Made by a program: the position numbers and the translations under genes. From the NCBI RefSeq assembly GCF_016429155.1, contig NZ_JAELUC010000001.1, positions 62,001 to 126,000 of the forward strand: a stretch of DNA of 64,000 nt, written 5' to 3'. The first letter of the stretch is position 1. Each line of letters opens with the position of its first letter. The notes beneath the pieces are model-generated. The model saw nothing but the letters and a program-made list of their open reading frames with translations. It was not told where the DNA came from and did no database searches. Shown here piece by piece: positions 1 through 9,422 of the stretch. Source of the stretch: Pedobacter sp. ASV12 (lineage in GTDB: Bacteria; Bacteroidota; Bacteroidia; Sphingobacteriales; Sphingobacteriaceae).

Positions 1-567
<567 letters not shown>

Positions 568-709
568 ATTGAAAAAGACAAAAGGTTGGTAGGTCGCAAA
601 GGCAGTTGGCAGTAACCAATTGGCAGTTTAACCGCAAAACAAACCACTATTAATTTAGCTTAATGTTAGGTTGGAAGGCAGAAGGTTGAAGGCAATAACC
701 ACACAATCC

Positions 710-2056
710 TTAAATCTGTTGATTGGCCTTGATTGCCAAATAGCGGTTCACAACGTTTACCGTCAGGTTTTGAGGCGGGGTAAGCAGGCTTAGGATGCCG
801 TGTTTGGCCAATTCTTTCACCATTAGTTTCTTTTCGTAGGCAAATTTCTCGGCAATGGTTTTAATGTAAATGCCCTGCACATCCTTAGCCGGTTCTTCAC
901 TCAATGCCTTCAGGCTGGTATTTTCAAAAAAGACAATCAGCAACAGATGGAACTTGGCTATTCTTTTCAAAAATGGCAACTGTCTTTCCAGGGCCGACAT
1001 GCTCTCGAAATTGGTGAAGAAGACCACTAGGCTTCTTTGTTTTAAAGTAGTTCTCACCGTGCTATACAACGCTTCCATATCGGTTTCGAGGTAGCGGGTT
1101 TTCTCTTTGTACAGCACTTCCATGATCTTGTTCAACTGTACGGGCCTGCGGTCGGCAGGCACCACATTCTTGGTTTTTTCGGCAATGGTAATCAGTCCGG
1201 CCTTGTCTTCCTTAACCAAAGCAACGCTGCTCAAAATCAGGCTGGCATTAATGGCATAATCGAGCAGGGTCAAGCCTTCAAAAGGCATGCGCATGGCCCT
1301 CGATTTATCGATTACGCAATACACATGCTGTGCTTTCTCGTCGGTGTACGAATTCACCATCAAATCGCCTTTGCGGGCAGTGGCTTTCCAGTTTACGGTA
1401 CGGTAATCGTCGCCAGCCACATAGCTTTTCACCTGGTCAAATTCCATGCTATGGCCCAACCGCCTGATTTTTTTGATGCCAATATCGGTTAAGCGGTTAG
1501 AAACCGCCATCAATTCATATTGCCTGAGCTTTAAAAACGATGGATAAACCGGAACCGTTTTGGGGCTACCGATGTTAAACCGGCGACTCAGCAACGCCAG
1601 TGGCGATTGTACATACAGCCTGGTAAGACCAAAATCGTATTCTCCTCTTTTGGTAGGACGCAACAGGTAGGTAATGAGCTTTTGCTCGCGCGGTGCCAAA
1701 TGGGCTTTGAACCAGATATCGCGCTTTTGGAACTGGAACGGAATTTCGTCGATGATGCCTAAGCTTACCGGAAAGCTATAAAAATTTTCGAGGTAGATCT
1801 TCAGTTCGTTATCGTCGCCATTGCTGAGGCGCTCGGGCACTTCCCTACGTAGGAATATGCCCTTTTTGGTGCGATAGAGCAAGACCATATCCAACAGCAC
1901 CAACAACAGCAATACGCCAAAAAAGAGGTAGGGCAAATCGCCCAATACAGGAATGAAAAAGGAAAACAGAAACAGGGCCACGCATACGCCCAGCGCAATG
2001 AACAGGCGCTTGCCCAAAAAGAGGTCTGTATAATATTTTCTGAAAAACTTTTTCAT
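710..2056 (-). CDS. DUF58 domain protein (MoxR-associated)
   Basis: This 448-residue protein starts at the ATG at 2056 (MKKFFRKYY). A longer frame reaches a TTG at 2080, but ATG followed by a basic stretch and hydrophobic helices is the better start. Two membrane segments lie at about residues 20-65. The DUF58 core follows, with the GDDYRTVNWKATAR block (about residues 218-232), typical of the family whose C-terminal half resembles a von Willebrand A domain. DUF58 proteins are usually encoded beside MoxR ATPases and are thought to be their substrates or partners in assembling envelope or metal-containing complexes. This is the last gene of a six-gene minus-strand operon, 52 bases after moxR. 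The function of this particular protein is unknown. Confidence 0.9.
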   Translation of the reverse strand: MKKFFRKYYTDLFLGKRLFIALGVCVALFLFSFFIPVLGDLPYLFFGVLLLLVLLDMVLLYRTKKGIFLRREVPERLSNGDDNELKIYLENFYSFPVSLGIIDEIPFQFQKRDIWFKAHLAPREQKLITYLLRPTKRGEYDFGLTRLYVQSPLALLSRRFNIGSPKTVPVYPSFLKLRQYELMAVSNRLTDIGIKKIRRLGHSMEFDQVKSYVAGDDYRTVNWKATARKGDLMVNSYTDEKAQHVYCVIDKSRAMRMPFEGLTLLDYAINASLILSSVALVKEDKAGLITIAEKTKNVVPADRRPVQLNKIMEVLYKEKTRYLETDMEALYSTVRTTLKQRSLVVFFTNFESMSALERQLPFLKRIAKFHLLLIVFFENTSLKALSEEPAKDVQGIYIKTIAEKFAYEKKLMVKELAKHGILSLLTPPQNLTVNVVNRYLAIKANQQI

Positions 2057-2108
2057 TTCCTTAGCTTTCGCCACGATCAAGAAACAACCTTGGGTAGCAG
2101 CGATGATT

Positions 2109-3086
2109 CTATCTTGGCACTTCTATTTTCTTGATAATTTGGGTGATGATATCGGCTGGGGTTAGCCCTTCCATTTCTTTTTCTGGGCTCAGCATCACAC
2201 GATGTGCCAAAACCGGAACAGCCACCCTCACAATGTCGTCGGGTGTTACAAAATCGCGACCGCCCATGGCCGCCAATGCCTTGGCGCCGTTTACCATGGC
2301 CAACGAGGCCCTTGGCGAAGCACCCAGGTACAGCGACTTGTTGTGGCGCGTTTCGTGCGTAATTTGCGCTACGAAAGCCAGTAATTTCGGCTCAACCACC
2401 AAGGCTTTGATGGTAGCGCGCAGGGTCTTGATCTGCTCAACCGATAAAACCGCATGGAGCTCCTGCAGCTGCTCTTCAGGCTTGTGCTGGTGTTGTTTAG
2501 AGAGAATTTCGATTTCCTCTTCGAGCGAAGGGTATTTAACTTCTATCTTGAATAAAAAGCGGTCTAGTTGGGCCTCTGGCAAGCGATAAGTACCTTCCTG
2601 CTCAATCGGGTTTTGCGTAGCCAATACCATAAAAGGTTCTTCCAGCTTGTAAGTATGTCCATCAACGGTAATCTGGCGTTCTTCCATGGCTTCGAAAAGG
2701 GCCGATTGTGTTTTGGCTGGTGCGCGGTTAATCTCGTCTACCAGCACGATATTGCCAAAAATAGGCCCCTGCCTGAATTGGAACTCGGCTGTTTTCGGAC
2801 TGAAGACCGCCGTACCCAGCACATCCGAAGGCATGAGGTCGGGCGTAAACTGTATCCTCGAAAAAGAAGCCGAAATACATTTGGCCATCAGTTTTGCGCT
2901 GAGGGTTTTGGCCACGCCGGGTACGCCTTCGAGCAAGATGTGCCCATCGGCCAGCAAACCTGCAATCAGCAGGTCTATGGTATCTTTTTGACCCACAATG
3001 ATATTGCCCAACGTTTCTCTGATTTGGGCTACGGCAGCGCTCAATTGGCTCAAATCCGTTCTTTGGTCAAACATTTCCTGTTCCAT
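2109..3086 (-). CDS. MoxR-family AAA+ ATPase
   Basis: This 325-residue cytoplasmic ATPase has Walker A GVPGVAKT (residues 54-61), Walker B IVLVDEIN (113-120) and, further on, the AAA_3 and AAA-lid regions (QNPIEQEGTYRLPEAQLDRF, then ASPRASLA). MoxR proteins act as chaperone-like ATPases that mature or remodel partner complexes. The neighbouring DUF58, DUF4350 and DUF4129 genes are the recurrent genomic partners of this family in Bacteroidota, so this is probably the motor of the membrane system encoded here. The start is the ATG at 3086, two bases after the stop of the preceding gene. The specific client is unknown. Confidence 0.95.
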   Translation of the reverse strand: MEQEMFDQRTDLSQLSAAVAQIRETLGNIIVGQKDTIDLLIAGLLADGHILLEGVPGVAKTLSAKLMAKCISASFSRIQFTPDLMPSDVLGTAVFSPKTAEFQFRQGPIFGNIVLVDEINRAPAKTQSALFEAMEERQITVDGHTYKLEEPFMVLATQNPIEQEGTYRLPEAQLDRFLFKIEVKYPSLEEEIEILSKQHQHKPEEQLQELHAVLSVEQIKTLRATIKALVVEPKLLAFVAQITHETRHNKSLYLGASPRASLAMVNGAKALAAMGGRDFVTPDDIVRVAVPVLAHRVMLSPEKEMEGLTPADIITQIIKKIEVPR

Positions 3087-3088
3087 AG

Positions 3089-4273
3089 CTATTGGTCTTG
3101 TTTATAAAATTGTTCTATCAGTTTATTTAATCTAATCAGATCCTGGTCGCTGATCAAATAACCGCCGTTAAGGTATTGCAGCTCTACAAAAAGTGCTTCG
3201 ATGGTTTCGGCGGTGGCACCTGTACGACTGATCAGTGTTTCTTTAAATTCTTCGTTAATATTTACCGTACGCAAACGGTATTTGCTGCGCAGGTATTCGA
3301 GCCAATAATTGATTTTTTTCTCGGCTATATCCTTGTTGTTGCGTTGCTGGTAGTAAACGCGCCCTATGGTTTCAGCAAACTCGACCGATGTATTTTTAGG
3401 TTGCGAAATAACCGGAATGATACGCTGGCGCCTTTTGATCTCGAAAAGCACAAAAGCAATCAGGCTAAAAAGGGCGATGTAATAGGCCCAGCGCAACTGG
3501 TCGTATTTAAACAGTACGCGCAAGGGCGATTTGGCCGCCGCATCAGGGCGCGTAAAATATTCGTCCCAAATCACGCGATTTGTTTTAGGCAAATAAGACA
3601 GTGCTTTGGAAGCATATTCTGAGCCATCTTCGCGCAACAGGTTATAGTTCGAAAACAGCTCTGGGTTAGGCAGCAGGTACAGCGCGCCCTTGCCAAAATC
3701 ATAGCGGATAAAATTGGCTTCTTTGCCCTGTCTGGTACTCAGCACCGTTGCCCTGGCCGTGTCTATCTTGTTAAAATACTGCTCGCAAATACCTTTATCG
3801 AAATAATAGTCGATATCGCGTTTCAAGACCGGGTTTAAAAAATTGACGGCGTATTTTTTGCCATTCCTGAAATACACACTGTTAGAAAGCGAGGTCCGCA
3901 AGGTATCGAGCAATACGCCTTTAATACGGGATGCCGCAATAAAAACCTGATTGCCTTTTTGCATATACTTCACCAGCTGTTCGTAGTCGAGCTTATCGAT
4001 GCTAATCTCTGATGCAATCATCAGATAGCTTGAACCTAGGGCCCCGGCATTTTCTTTGAGCGTATTGTAAACTGCTTTTTTTTGCACCTCCACCTTGGCA
4101 TTTGGAAAAAGATCGTGTATGCGCTGATACAAGATATAGGTGCCATAGGGGATTTTATCTTCCTTTAAATAAGTAGGTCTCCAATCGATCGGTTTTGGCT
4201 TGAAATACTGCATGCCCAAGTAAACGGCGAGCAACAAGCCGGCAATCACCATGTATTTTCTCAATCCGTTCAT
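3089..4273 (-). CDS. DUF4350 domain protein
   Basis: This 394-residue protein has an N-terminal membrane anchor (about residues 6-22, MVIAGLLLAVYLGMQYF). A soluble DUF4350-type domain follows (about 30-270) with the pattern seen in GATase-like/ABC-associated domains of this family (PYGTYILYQRIHDLF, then YLMIASE). A second membrane helix (YYIALFSLIAFVLFEI, about 283-300) leads to a cytoplasmic tail. The gene overlaps the preceding DUF4129 gene by four bases (ATGA) and runs two bases from moxR, so the three are almost certainly translationally coupled. The family's role is not established; membership in MoxR/DUF58 clusters is the main clue. Confidence 0.85.
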   Translation of the reverse strand: MNGLRKYMVIAGLLLAVYLGMQYFKPKPIDWRPTYLKEDKIPYGTYILYQRIHDLFPNAKVEVQKKAVYNTLKENAGALGSSYLMIASEISIDKLDYEQLVKYMQKGNQVFIAASRIKGVLLDTLRTSLSNSVYFRNGKKYAVNFLNPVLKRDIDYYFDKGICEQYFNKIDTARATVLSTRQGKEANFIRYDFGKGALYLLPNPELFSNYNLLREDGSEYASKALSYLPKTNRVIWDEYFTRPDAAAKSPLRVLFKYDQLRWAYYIALFSLIAFVLFEIKRRQRIIPVISQPKNTSVEFAETIGRVYYQQRNNKDIAEKKINYWLEYLRSKYRLRTVNINEEFKETLISRTGATAETIEALFVELQYLNGGYLISDQDLIRLNKLIEQFYKQDQ

Positions 4274-5034
4274 CTGTTCTGCTGGTTAAATTGTTGAAAG
4301 GATTGAGCGATCGGTTCGAAATGTTGCTTGTCGATAAAAAATTCGCCATACCATACATATTCGAAGCGGTAGGTTAATTCGGCAAATTCTTTGCGGTGGT
4401 TTTCGTTCTGCAGTTCGAGCACATAGGTCTGGTTGGTTTTATCGGGCTGCCAGTTGATCATATCCCTATCGCTAAGGCGCTTAAGGGTTTTGAGGTACAG
4501 CAAACGCACTGCCAAACGGTAGTTGCCGTCTTGCACGGCTTTATCCAGCTGTTCATCAAAATCGATTTCGTGGATATTTTCCAGGCTTTCTTCGTAGGGA
4601 ACTTCGATGCTTTTCGGTTTTTTGGCCAATACGCGCAAATCGAGCCCCAGCAGCTTTAAGACACCATAGGCTACGCCTACTACCAAAACCGCGATCAGGA
4701 AGTACTTAAGAAAGACGAAAAAATACTTGAGCAAGGCGCCATCGCCGGCATTGCCACCCCTAAAAATCCTGCCGATCAGATCCCAAAGCCAGGCGATGAG
4801 CCTTTGCCACCAGCTTGCATTTTGCGGCGCCGTTTCTTCGTAAACAAACTCCTTTTGCTTGCTATAGGCATCCACGGCTTGCCGGTCTATTTGGCGTTGC
4901 TCTACCCGGCTGCTGTCTATCTTAATGGTTTTTGCTACTTTGTCAGGCGCTGGTTTGACCGGTGTTTGCAAGGCGTGGCCATAGGCGCTTAACAGCACCC
5001 CCAACAACAGTACAAAAACCAGCCTTAAGCGCAT
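4270..5034 (-). CDS. DUF4129 domain membrane protein
   Basis: The chosen start is the ATG at 5034 (MRLRLVFVLLLGVLLSAYG). It gives 254 residues with a good signal peptide and begins right after the stop of the upstream gene at 5036; a longer frame to 5133 would overlap that gene by about 100 bases. A periplasmic segment leads to a membrane helix near residue 115-140 (LKYFFVFLKYFLIAVLVVGV). The DUF4129 domain lies in the C-terminal part (NYRLAVRLLYLKTLKRLSDR, then RFEYVWYGEF). DUF4129 domains often accompany transglutaminase-like and MoxR/DUF58 proteins. It overlaps the next gene by four bases. The biochemical role is unknown. Confidence 0.85.
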   Translation of the reverse strand: MRLRLVFVLLLGVLLSAYGHALQTPVKPAPDKVAKTIKIDSSRVEQRQIDRQAVDAYSKQKEFVYEETAPQNASWWQRLIAWLWDLIGRIFRGGNAGDGALLKYFFVFLKYFLIAVLVVGVAYGVLKLLGLDLRVLAKKPKSIEVPYEESLENIHEIDFDEQLDKAVQDGNYRLAVRLLYLKTLKRLSDRDMINWQPDKTNQTYVLELQNENHRKEFAELTYRFEYVWYGEFFIDKQHFEPIAQSFQQFNQQNR

Positions 5035-5035
5035 G

Positions 5036-5935
5036 TTAATATTCTTCTTGAACAAAAGGATGGTCGTCTTTGGCATTATTCTGGCCCAGGCTGTCAATTC
5101 TTTCCATAAGGCCGGTACTTTCCTTGCGCTCAACCAGGTTAAAATAAATCACTGCGGCACCCACAATTGGAATAATCATAAATACCTGCGAAAACTGCTG
5201 GGCAATGGCCATAATTACGCCATAGGTACCAAAAAATGCACTGTTGTTGCGCATAAAGGCCCCAGCCATAGAAATAGCCACAGCAGGCACTTGGATCACC
5301 ATCGCACAAGCATAGTAAATAAAGAAAATGACCAGCAGCGTGGCAAAAGTAACCCACCATTCGCCTTTCAACAGTTTAAACGCACGGTTAAAAGAGAAAG
5401 AGAAGCCGGCATTTTCCAGAATCAGGATGGGATAAAATATGGTAGCGGCCGGAAAAACATAGATGCCCGGTACGAGACAGAGCACAAAGGACAGGCCCAA
5501 AAACATAGACATCAAGATGCCGCTGCCCAGCATGCGCCAAAAATAATATTTAAAGTACGACCAAACCTCGGCCACCGTAGGCGCAATATTTCCCTTTCTC
5601 ACGTAAAGCGATATGTACGACAACACTGTTAGGTAAATGGCAGTATAGTTGAGGATGATAAAAACAAACATCAATACATAGTTCAGCGTAAAGTTAGAGA
5701 ACATGTAAAGCGATCTTGTGCCCCTGCTGTAATCAACTGCATTGGCGCTTTTGACCAGGTTGCCCACTTGCACCTGCATCAACACGGAGTTGATCATGCT
5801 GGCCAAAACAAAAAAGCCGCATAAAAACAGGTAGGCTTTTAAAAGGGGCTTGATATTTTGCTTGATGAAAAGAACGGTATCGCTGATGACGTCACCAAAA
5901 TCCCTAACTTTTCTAAATTCAACAGGTTCTTTCAT
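5036..5935 (-). CDS. Multi-pass membrane protein of the MoxR cluster
   Basis: This 299-residue protein starts at the ATG at 5935 (MKEPVEFRKVRDFGDVISDT), one base from the SpoIIM-like stop. The upstream in-frame ATG at 5992 would overlap that gene. Several hydrophobic segments are visible: LLKAYLFLCGFFVLASM, VLMFVFIILNYTAIYLTV, a long pair in the centre, and FATLLVIFFIYYACAMVIQV. The N-terminal cytoplasmic stretch followed by a six-helix-like membrane core resembles small uncharacterised permease-like or GlpQ-membrane-domain-like families, but I cannot name the family. Its place between SpoIIM-like and DUF4129 genes suggests it is a structural membrane subunit of the same system. Confidence 0.8.
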   Translation of the reverse strand: MKEPVEFRKVRDFGDVISDTVLFIKQNIKPLLKAYLFLCGFFVLASMINSVLMQVQVGNLVKSANAVDYSRGTRSLYMFSNFTLNYVLMFVFIILNYTAIYLTVLSYISLYVRKGNIAPTVAEVWSYFKYYFWRMLGSGILMSMFLGLSFVLCLVPGIYVFPAATIFYPILILENAGFSFSFNRAFKLLKGEWWVTFATLLVIFFIYYACAMVIQVPAVAISMAGAFMRNNSAFFGTYGVIMAIAQQFSQVFMIIPIVGAAVIYFNLVERKESTGLMERIDSLGQNNAKDDHPFVQEEY

Positions 5936-5937
5936 GT

Positions 5938-6888
5938 TTAATTGTACTGAGTGCGTTTTGCTAATTGCATAGGATAGATAATCACATACCAAACCATAAA
6001 ACCGAGCGAGCTGGCCAATATGCTAATGCTCAGCCAAACAGGCATTTCGGTATGTCGGGTAATAAAACTTTCAAAAAAGGCGGCCAGCAAGATAATCGGG
6101 CTAATGCCCAGCGCTATTTTTGCCGCATCCTTGGCGCCGTGCCTAAAGGCTGCCATCCGGGTATAGGTTTTAGGGAAAAGCAGGCCATGGCCCAAAACCA
6201 GTCCGGCGCCACCAGCTACAATAATGGAAAGGATTTCGAGCGTTCCGTGTATCCAAATCACCAAAATCGATTGGGCGCCCAAACCTTTGCTAAAAAAATA
6301 ATATTCGAAGGCACCCAGCATAATACCGTTCCTCATCATGGCAAAAACGGGGCCTATTGACAAGAATATGCCACTGACAATGGTAACCAGTGTAACCCAA
6401 ATATTGTTGCTGGCAATCATGAGGAACATGCCAAACTCGTTGTATTCTTTATATACGCCAAAGGGATCGCCCTTGGCAATATTTTCGTTGGTCATGTTTA
6501 CATAGCTATCGCCCAAAATGAGGCGTAGGAAAGTATCATCGTATTTGGCCGAAAGGATACCGATGGCCATTGACAGCGTAAAAAAGATCAAAGAATACAG
6601 CAGCTGCCGGCGATATTTAAAGAACAGCAAAGGCAAATCGAGCTTCCAAAAACGGGTAAAGCGATTTGCATCTTCCTTTTTGTTTTTGTAAATGGCCTGG
6701 TGCAACAGAGAAGCAATGCCATTGAGATAGCTCGTAGTTTTAGATTTGGGATAAAAAGTTTTGGCGTAGGCCAAATCGTTGGTGATTTCTATAAACCGCT
6801 CGGCCAACTCATCTGGATTATTGGTCTGTAGCTGTTCATAGTTCTTCCACTTTTCGGCATTCTGCTTTACAAACAGCGCTTCTCTCAT
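5938..6888 (-). CDS. SpoIIM-like membrane protein (stage II sporulation protein M family)
   Basis: The chosen ATG at 6888 (MREALFVKQNAEKWKNYEQL) gives 316 residues; the extension to 6933 adds an atypical N-terminus. The protein has a charged N-terminal cytoplasmic part (about residues 1-95) and then several membrane helices, with the loop sequence NNIWVTLVTIVSGIFLSIGP and the conserved HGTLEILSIIVAGGAGLVLG segment. That segment is characteristic of SpoIIM-type proteins of non-sporulating bacteria (HG-E-hydrophobic-G-G). It is the first gene of the six-gene minus-strand operon and faces the RDD gene across 94 bases. SpoIIM/RDD/MoxR/DUF58 co-occurrence is common in Bacteroidota; sporulation is not implied. 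Confidence 0.88.
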   Translation of the reverse strand: MREALFVKQNAEKWKNYEQLQTNNPDELAERFIEITNDLAYAKTFYPKSKTTSYLNGIASLLHQAIYKNKKEDANRFTRFWKLDLPLLFFKYRRQLLYSLIFFTLSMAIGILSAKYDDTFLRLILGDSYVNMTNENIAKGDPFGVYKEYNEFGMFLMIASNNIWVTLVTIVSGIFLSIGPVFAMMRNGIMLGAFEYYFFSKGLGAQSILVIWIHGTLEILSIIVAGGAGLVLGHGLLFPKTYTRMAAFRHGAKDAAKIALGISPIILLAAFFESFITRHTEMPVWLSISILASSLGFMVWYVIIYPMQLAKRTQYN

Positions 6889-6969
6889 AGATAGATTTCC
6901 CGGTTCTAGAATTTTTCCGTTAAAATAAAACAAAAATTTTATTAGTCAACAAAAATTAAAAAACGATAT

Positions 6970-6977
6970 TATATTTG
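6970..6977 (+). promoter_or_regulatory. Candidate -7 element (TAnnTTTG) of the RDD gene
   Basis: TATATTTG matches the Bacteroidota sigma-A -7 consensus TAnnTTTG and ends five bases before the ATG at 6983, implying a leaderless or very short leader. No convincing TTTG -33 box lies 19-21 bases upstream, so confidence is modest. Confidence 0.4.
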
Positions 6978-6982
6978 GAGCT

Positions 6983-7714
6983 ATGGAAACAGTTAGGGTA
7001 AATACCAGTCAGCACGTAGACATCGATTATCCGGTTGCGGGTGTGGGCGAGCGCATGGCATCATGGCTTATCGACATCGCTGCCCTTGGCCTCACCTTTC
7101 TGATCTTTCTGTTTGTTTTCAGCGCCACCGACCTGCTAAAATCAGCCATTTTTGGAAAGGTGATGCTTGTAATCTATGCCTTTCTCTTTTTGTTCTACGA
7201 CCTGCTTTGCGAAGTTTTTATGAATGGGCAAACCTTGGGCAAGCACATCCTTAAAACCAAGGTAGTTAGCCTCGACGGCGGCCAGCCGAGCTTGGGCCAG
7301 TACTTTATCCGCTGGGTTTTCAGGATCGTAGATTTTCCACTAACCGCCTGGGCTGGGGGCTTTCTCTGCGTGGTGCTTTCAGACAACAAGCAACGCATTG
7401 GCGATATTGTGGCCGGAACAACTGTCATCAAAACCGTACCGCGCACCAAGCTGCACCACATTGCCTTTCATCCTGCAGCCGAAAGCTATACGCCTGTTTT
7501 CGATAGTGTTCACCTGCTCACCGACCGGGATGTAGAACTGGTGCACGAAGTGCTGAATACCTATTACAAAACCTTTAATCCAAACCTTGTTTACCAAATG
7601 GCCGGCAAAATATCGTCGCATTTAGGCACAGCCATACCCGAAGGCATGAACGAGCTCGATTTTCTGAAAACCATTGTCATGGATTACAACCAGGTTACCT
7701 CAAGGGCAGTCTGA
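6983..7714 (+). CDS. RDD family membrane protein
   Basis: This 243-residue protein carries the RDD domain in its first half. VDIDYPVAGVGERMASWLID is the Arg/Asp-containing first helix entry, followed by membrane segments (AALGLTFLIFLFVFSATDLL, then a pair around residues 60-75). A conserved basic loop reads GQTLGKHILKTKVVSLDGGQP and RQ-like IGDIVAGTTVIK. RDD proteins are small membrane proteins of mostly unknown function, some implicated in ion transport. The soluble C-terminal part (about 150-243) is unannotated. It is divergent from the SpoIIM-like gene and probably works with that operon. Its stop is immediately followed by the stop of the convergent GDSL gene. Confidence 0.92.
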   Translation: METVRVNTSQHVDIDYPVAGVGERMASWLIDIAALGLTFLIFLFVFSATDLLKSAIFGKVMLVIYAFLFLFYDLLCEVFMNGQTLGKHILKTKVVSLDGGQPSLGQYFIRWVFRIVDFPLTAWAGGFLCVVLSDNKQRIGDIVAGTTVIKTVPRTKLHHIAFHPAAESYTPVFDSVHLLTDRDVELVHEVLNTYYKTFNPNLVYQMAGKISSHLGTAIPEGMNELDFLKTIVMDYNQVTSRAV

Positions 7715-8431
7715 TCATTTAAAGTTAGCCTCGACTGCACTAGCCACTTTTAGTGCCCATTCGCCATACATTTTAGCCGAAGGATGCAAACCGTCGGCCG
7801 CAACCAGCCCAGCATCGGTAAGTGCATTTCTAGAGCCTGGGGTAATATCTGTATAGCTTATGCCCAAAGCCAGGGTTTCTGCTTTGTTAATGGCATTAAA
7901 AGCATCTATTTCCTGCGCAATGGCCTGTACATCTCGGCCACTGTTCTTGCCAAAAGGCGTTACGCCCCAATCGGGAATAGATACAACAAAAACATGTTTT
8001 TTCTGATTTCCTGCAAAGCTTATAGCGGTTTGCAGCAGGGCTTTGAATTCCTTGCGATAGGTATCTGGCGAATAGCCTCGATACTGGTTGTTGACCCCAA
8101 TAAGCAAGGTAACCAGATCAAAAGAAGTCTTGATTTGGGCCTCGTTAATGGCGGCCTGCAGCTCGTCGGTTGTCCAGCCGGTTTTGGCAATGATTTTTGG
8201 AGTCTGCACATTCAGGTTCGCCGTTTTGAGCCGTGCCGCCAATTGATAAGGGAATGATTCGCTGGCGCTAACCGCCTCGCCAATCGTGTACGAATCGCCT
8301 AAGGCCAGGTAGGTTAAAGGGGTACCCGAAGGTACCGTTGAAGCAGTATTCATATCAGAAGCCGTGTTTTTATCGCAGCTCAATAATAAACAAAATGACA
8401 GGAAAATACCGCTAAATTTCATCAACTTCAT
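7715..8431 (-). CDS. SGNH/GDSL hydrolase, lipoprotein
   Basis: This 238-residue esterase/lipase-like hydrolase has a lipoprotein signal (GIFLSFCLLLSC, Cys at about residue 19), so it is likely anchored in the outer membrane or periplasm. Block I is YLALGDSYTIGEAV, with the nucleophilic Ser in GDS. The oxyanion and Asn blocks follow (TLLIGVNNQYRG) and the C-terminal DGLHPS gives the catalytic Asp and His. The substrate cannot be read from sequence; the family includes acyl-ester, carbohydrate-acetyl and lysophospholipid esterases. ATGs at 8431 and 8422 are both possible starts. The gene ends base-to-base with the convergent RDD gene. Confidence 0.92.
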   Translation of the reverse strand: MKLMKFSGIFLSFCLLLSCDKNTASDMNTASTVPSGTPLTYLALGDSYTIGEAVSASESFPYQLAARLKTANLNVQTPKIIAKTGWTTDELQAAINEAQIKTSFDLVTLLIGVNNQYRGYSPDTYRKEFKALLQTAISFAGNQKKHVFVVSIPDWGVTPFGKNSGRDVQAIAQEIDAFNAINKAETLALGISYTDITPGSRNALTDAGLVAADGLHPSAKMYGEWALKVASAVEANFK

Positions 8432-8460
8432 TTACGAAATTTTGCACCAACCGGTTTTAC

Positions 8461-8808
8461 CTAGTGCAATTGATGCGTAACTATCTTATAGCCATAGCTG
8501 ACCAGCACGGCCAAACCCGTTGCCAGATACAACGCCTTGAGCCATTTGGCATTGGTATCCCATTTAAGGCTATAACTCAGCAAGGTGGCCAAAGCGCTGA
8601 CCAAAAACAACAGCGTAGGCGGATAAAAATGTAAACTGGCCTGCCAATCGCCGCGCACAAGGGCCAACAGCGAACGCTGAAAGCCACAACCCGGGCAGTC
8701 GAGGCCGATAAGCCGCTTAAACGGGCAGGGCAACAAAAAACCATCGGCCTTGCTAAAAATAACTAACAAGACAGATGGGTCATATTTTACCGATAACTTC
8801 AATTGCAC
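8461..8808 (-). CDS. DUF2752 membrane protein
   Basis: This 115-residue protein has the DUF2752 signature CPFKRLIGLDCPGCGFQRSL (about residues 28-47, with the conserved CP-C-G motif) and FYPP, followed by two hydrophobic segments (TLLFLVSALATLLSYSL and ALYLATGLAVLVSYGYKIV). The start is a GTG that overlaps the TAG stop of the upstream DUF5684 gene by one base (TAGTG), so translation is probably coupled. DUF2752 proteins are small inner-membrane proteins of unknown function and in Bacteroidota are often next to DUF5684-like proteins, as here. Confidence 0.85.
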   Translation of the reverse strand: MQLKLSVKYDPSVLLVIFSKADGFLLPCPFKRLIGLDCPGCGFQRSLLALVRGDWQASLHFYPPTLLFLVSALATLLSYSLKWDTNAKWLKALYLATGLAVLVSYGYKIVTHQLH

Positions 8809-9290
8809 TAGGCTTGTGGCTGGCTTGGTGGCGAAGGTGGCTGGTTAAATGGTCCGTTAGGATTGTTGAACGGATTGTTTCCGAAAGGATTTTGTGCCTC
8901 TGCTGCCGAAGGGCCCAAATATTTGGCATCGCCGAAACCCAGGATAGGCCAGAAAATAAAACCCAAAAAGAACAGGCCAACAGTAAAGCCTTCGCTTTTG
9001 CCATAGCTTTTGCTCATTAAATTAAGCACCCAGATACAAAACACAAAGTTTACACAAGGTATTATGCACCACAACAACCAAATAGAAGGTTTGCCTACAA
9101 TTTCAATCATTACATAAATATTGTAAATGGGAATGAGGGCTGCCCAGCCTGGTTTACCGGCTTTTTCAAAGGTTTTCCACATGCCGGCAATCGAAATAAT
9201 GCCCAAGGCAAGGGAAATTAGCCAAAATGTTAAAAAAATGCCCGCAAATATGCTCGCACCTGCGCCTGAGTAATCTGATGAATAATCCAT
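8808..9290 (-). CDS. DUF5684-like small membrane protein
   Basis: This 160-residue protein has a hydrophobic N-terminal helix (about residues 13-38), the conserved AGKPGWAALIPIYNIYVMIE stretch (about 45-65) typical of DUF5684 and related signal-peptidase-like hypothetical proteins, a further pair of helices (IWLLWCIIPCVNFVFCIWVL and GLFFLGFIFWPILGF), and a Pro/Asn/Gln-rich tail (last 25 residues). No catalytic residues are evident. It is translationally coupled to the DUF2752 gene through the one-base TAGTG overlap. Function unknown. Confidence 0.82.
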   Translation of the reverse strand: MDYSSDYSGAGASIFAGIFLTFWLISLALGIISIAGMWKTFEKAGKPGWAALIPIYNIYVMIEIVGKPSIWLLWCIIPCVNFVFCIWVLNLMSKSYGKSEGFTVGLFFLGFIFWPILGFGDAKYLGPSAAEAQNPFGNNPFNNPNGPFNQPPSPPSQPQA

Positions 9291-9422
9291 AGTTTTTTAG
9301 TTTTTAGTTTAACTTAAAATTAGGGGTTCTATTCAAACAACAAAATTAATCAAGGTTATTTTTCTTAACACTAACCACTGACTATAAGCAAATTACACCA
9401 ACCCCTCAATCAAAAAACGGTC

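Noticed and set aside
568..709. Repeat element in the sdaA/DUF58 gap (TTGGCAGT words)
   Set aside because: Short, imperfect repeated words only; no unit structure or inverted repeat that would support a mobile or regulatory element.
2568..3107. 179-aa plus-strand ORF opposite moxR
   Set aside because: The MoxR ATPase motifs on the minus strand are complete, so this is a shadow.
5033..5632. 199-aa plus-strand ORF opposite the multi-TM gene of the MoxR cluster
   Set aside because: Antisense shadow; the His/Lys/Gln-rich product shows no family features, whereas the minus strand fits the operon with one-base spacing.
5938..6888. Sporulation gene
   Set aside because: SpoIIM-type membrane proteins are widespread in non-sporulating bacteria, and the context is a MoxR/DUF58 cluster.
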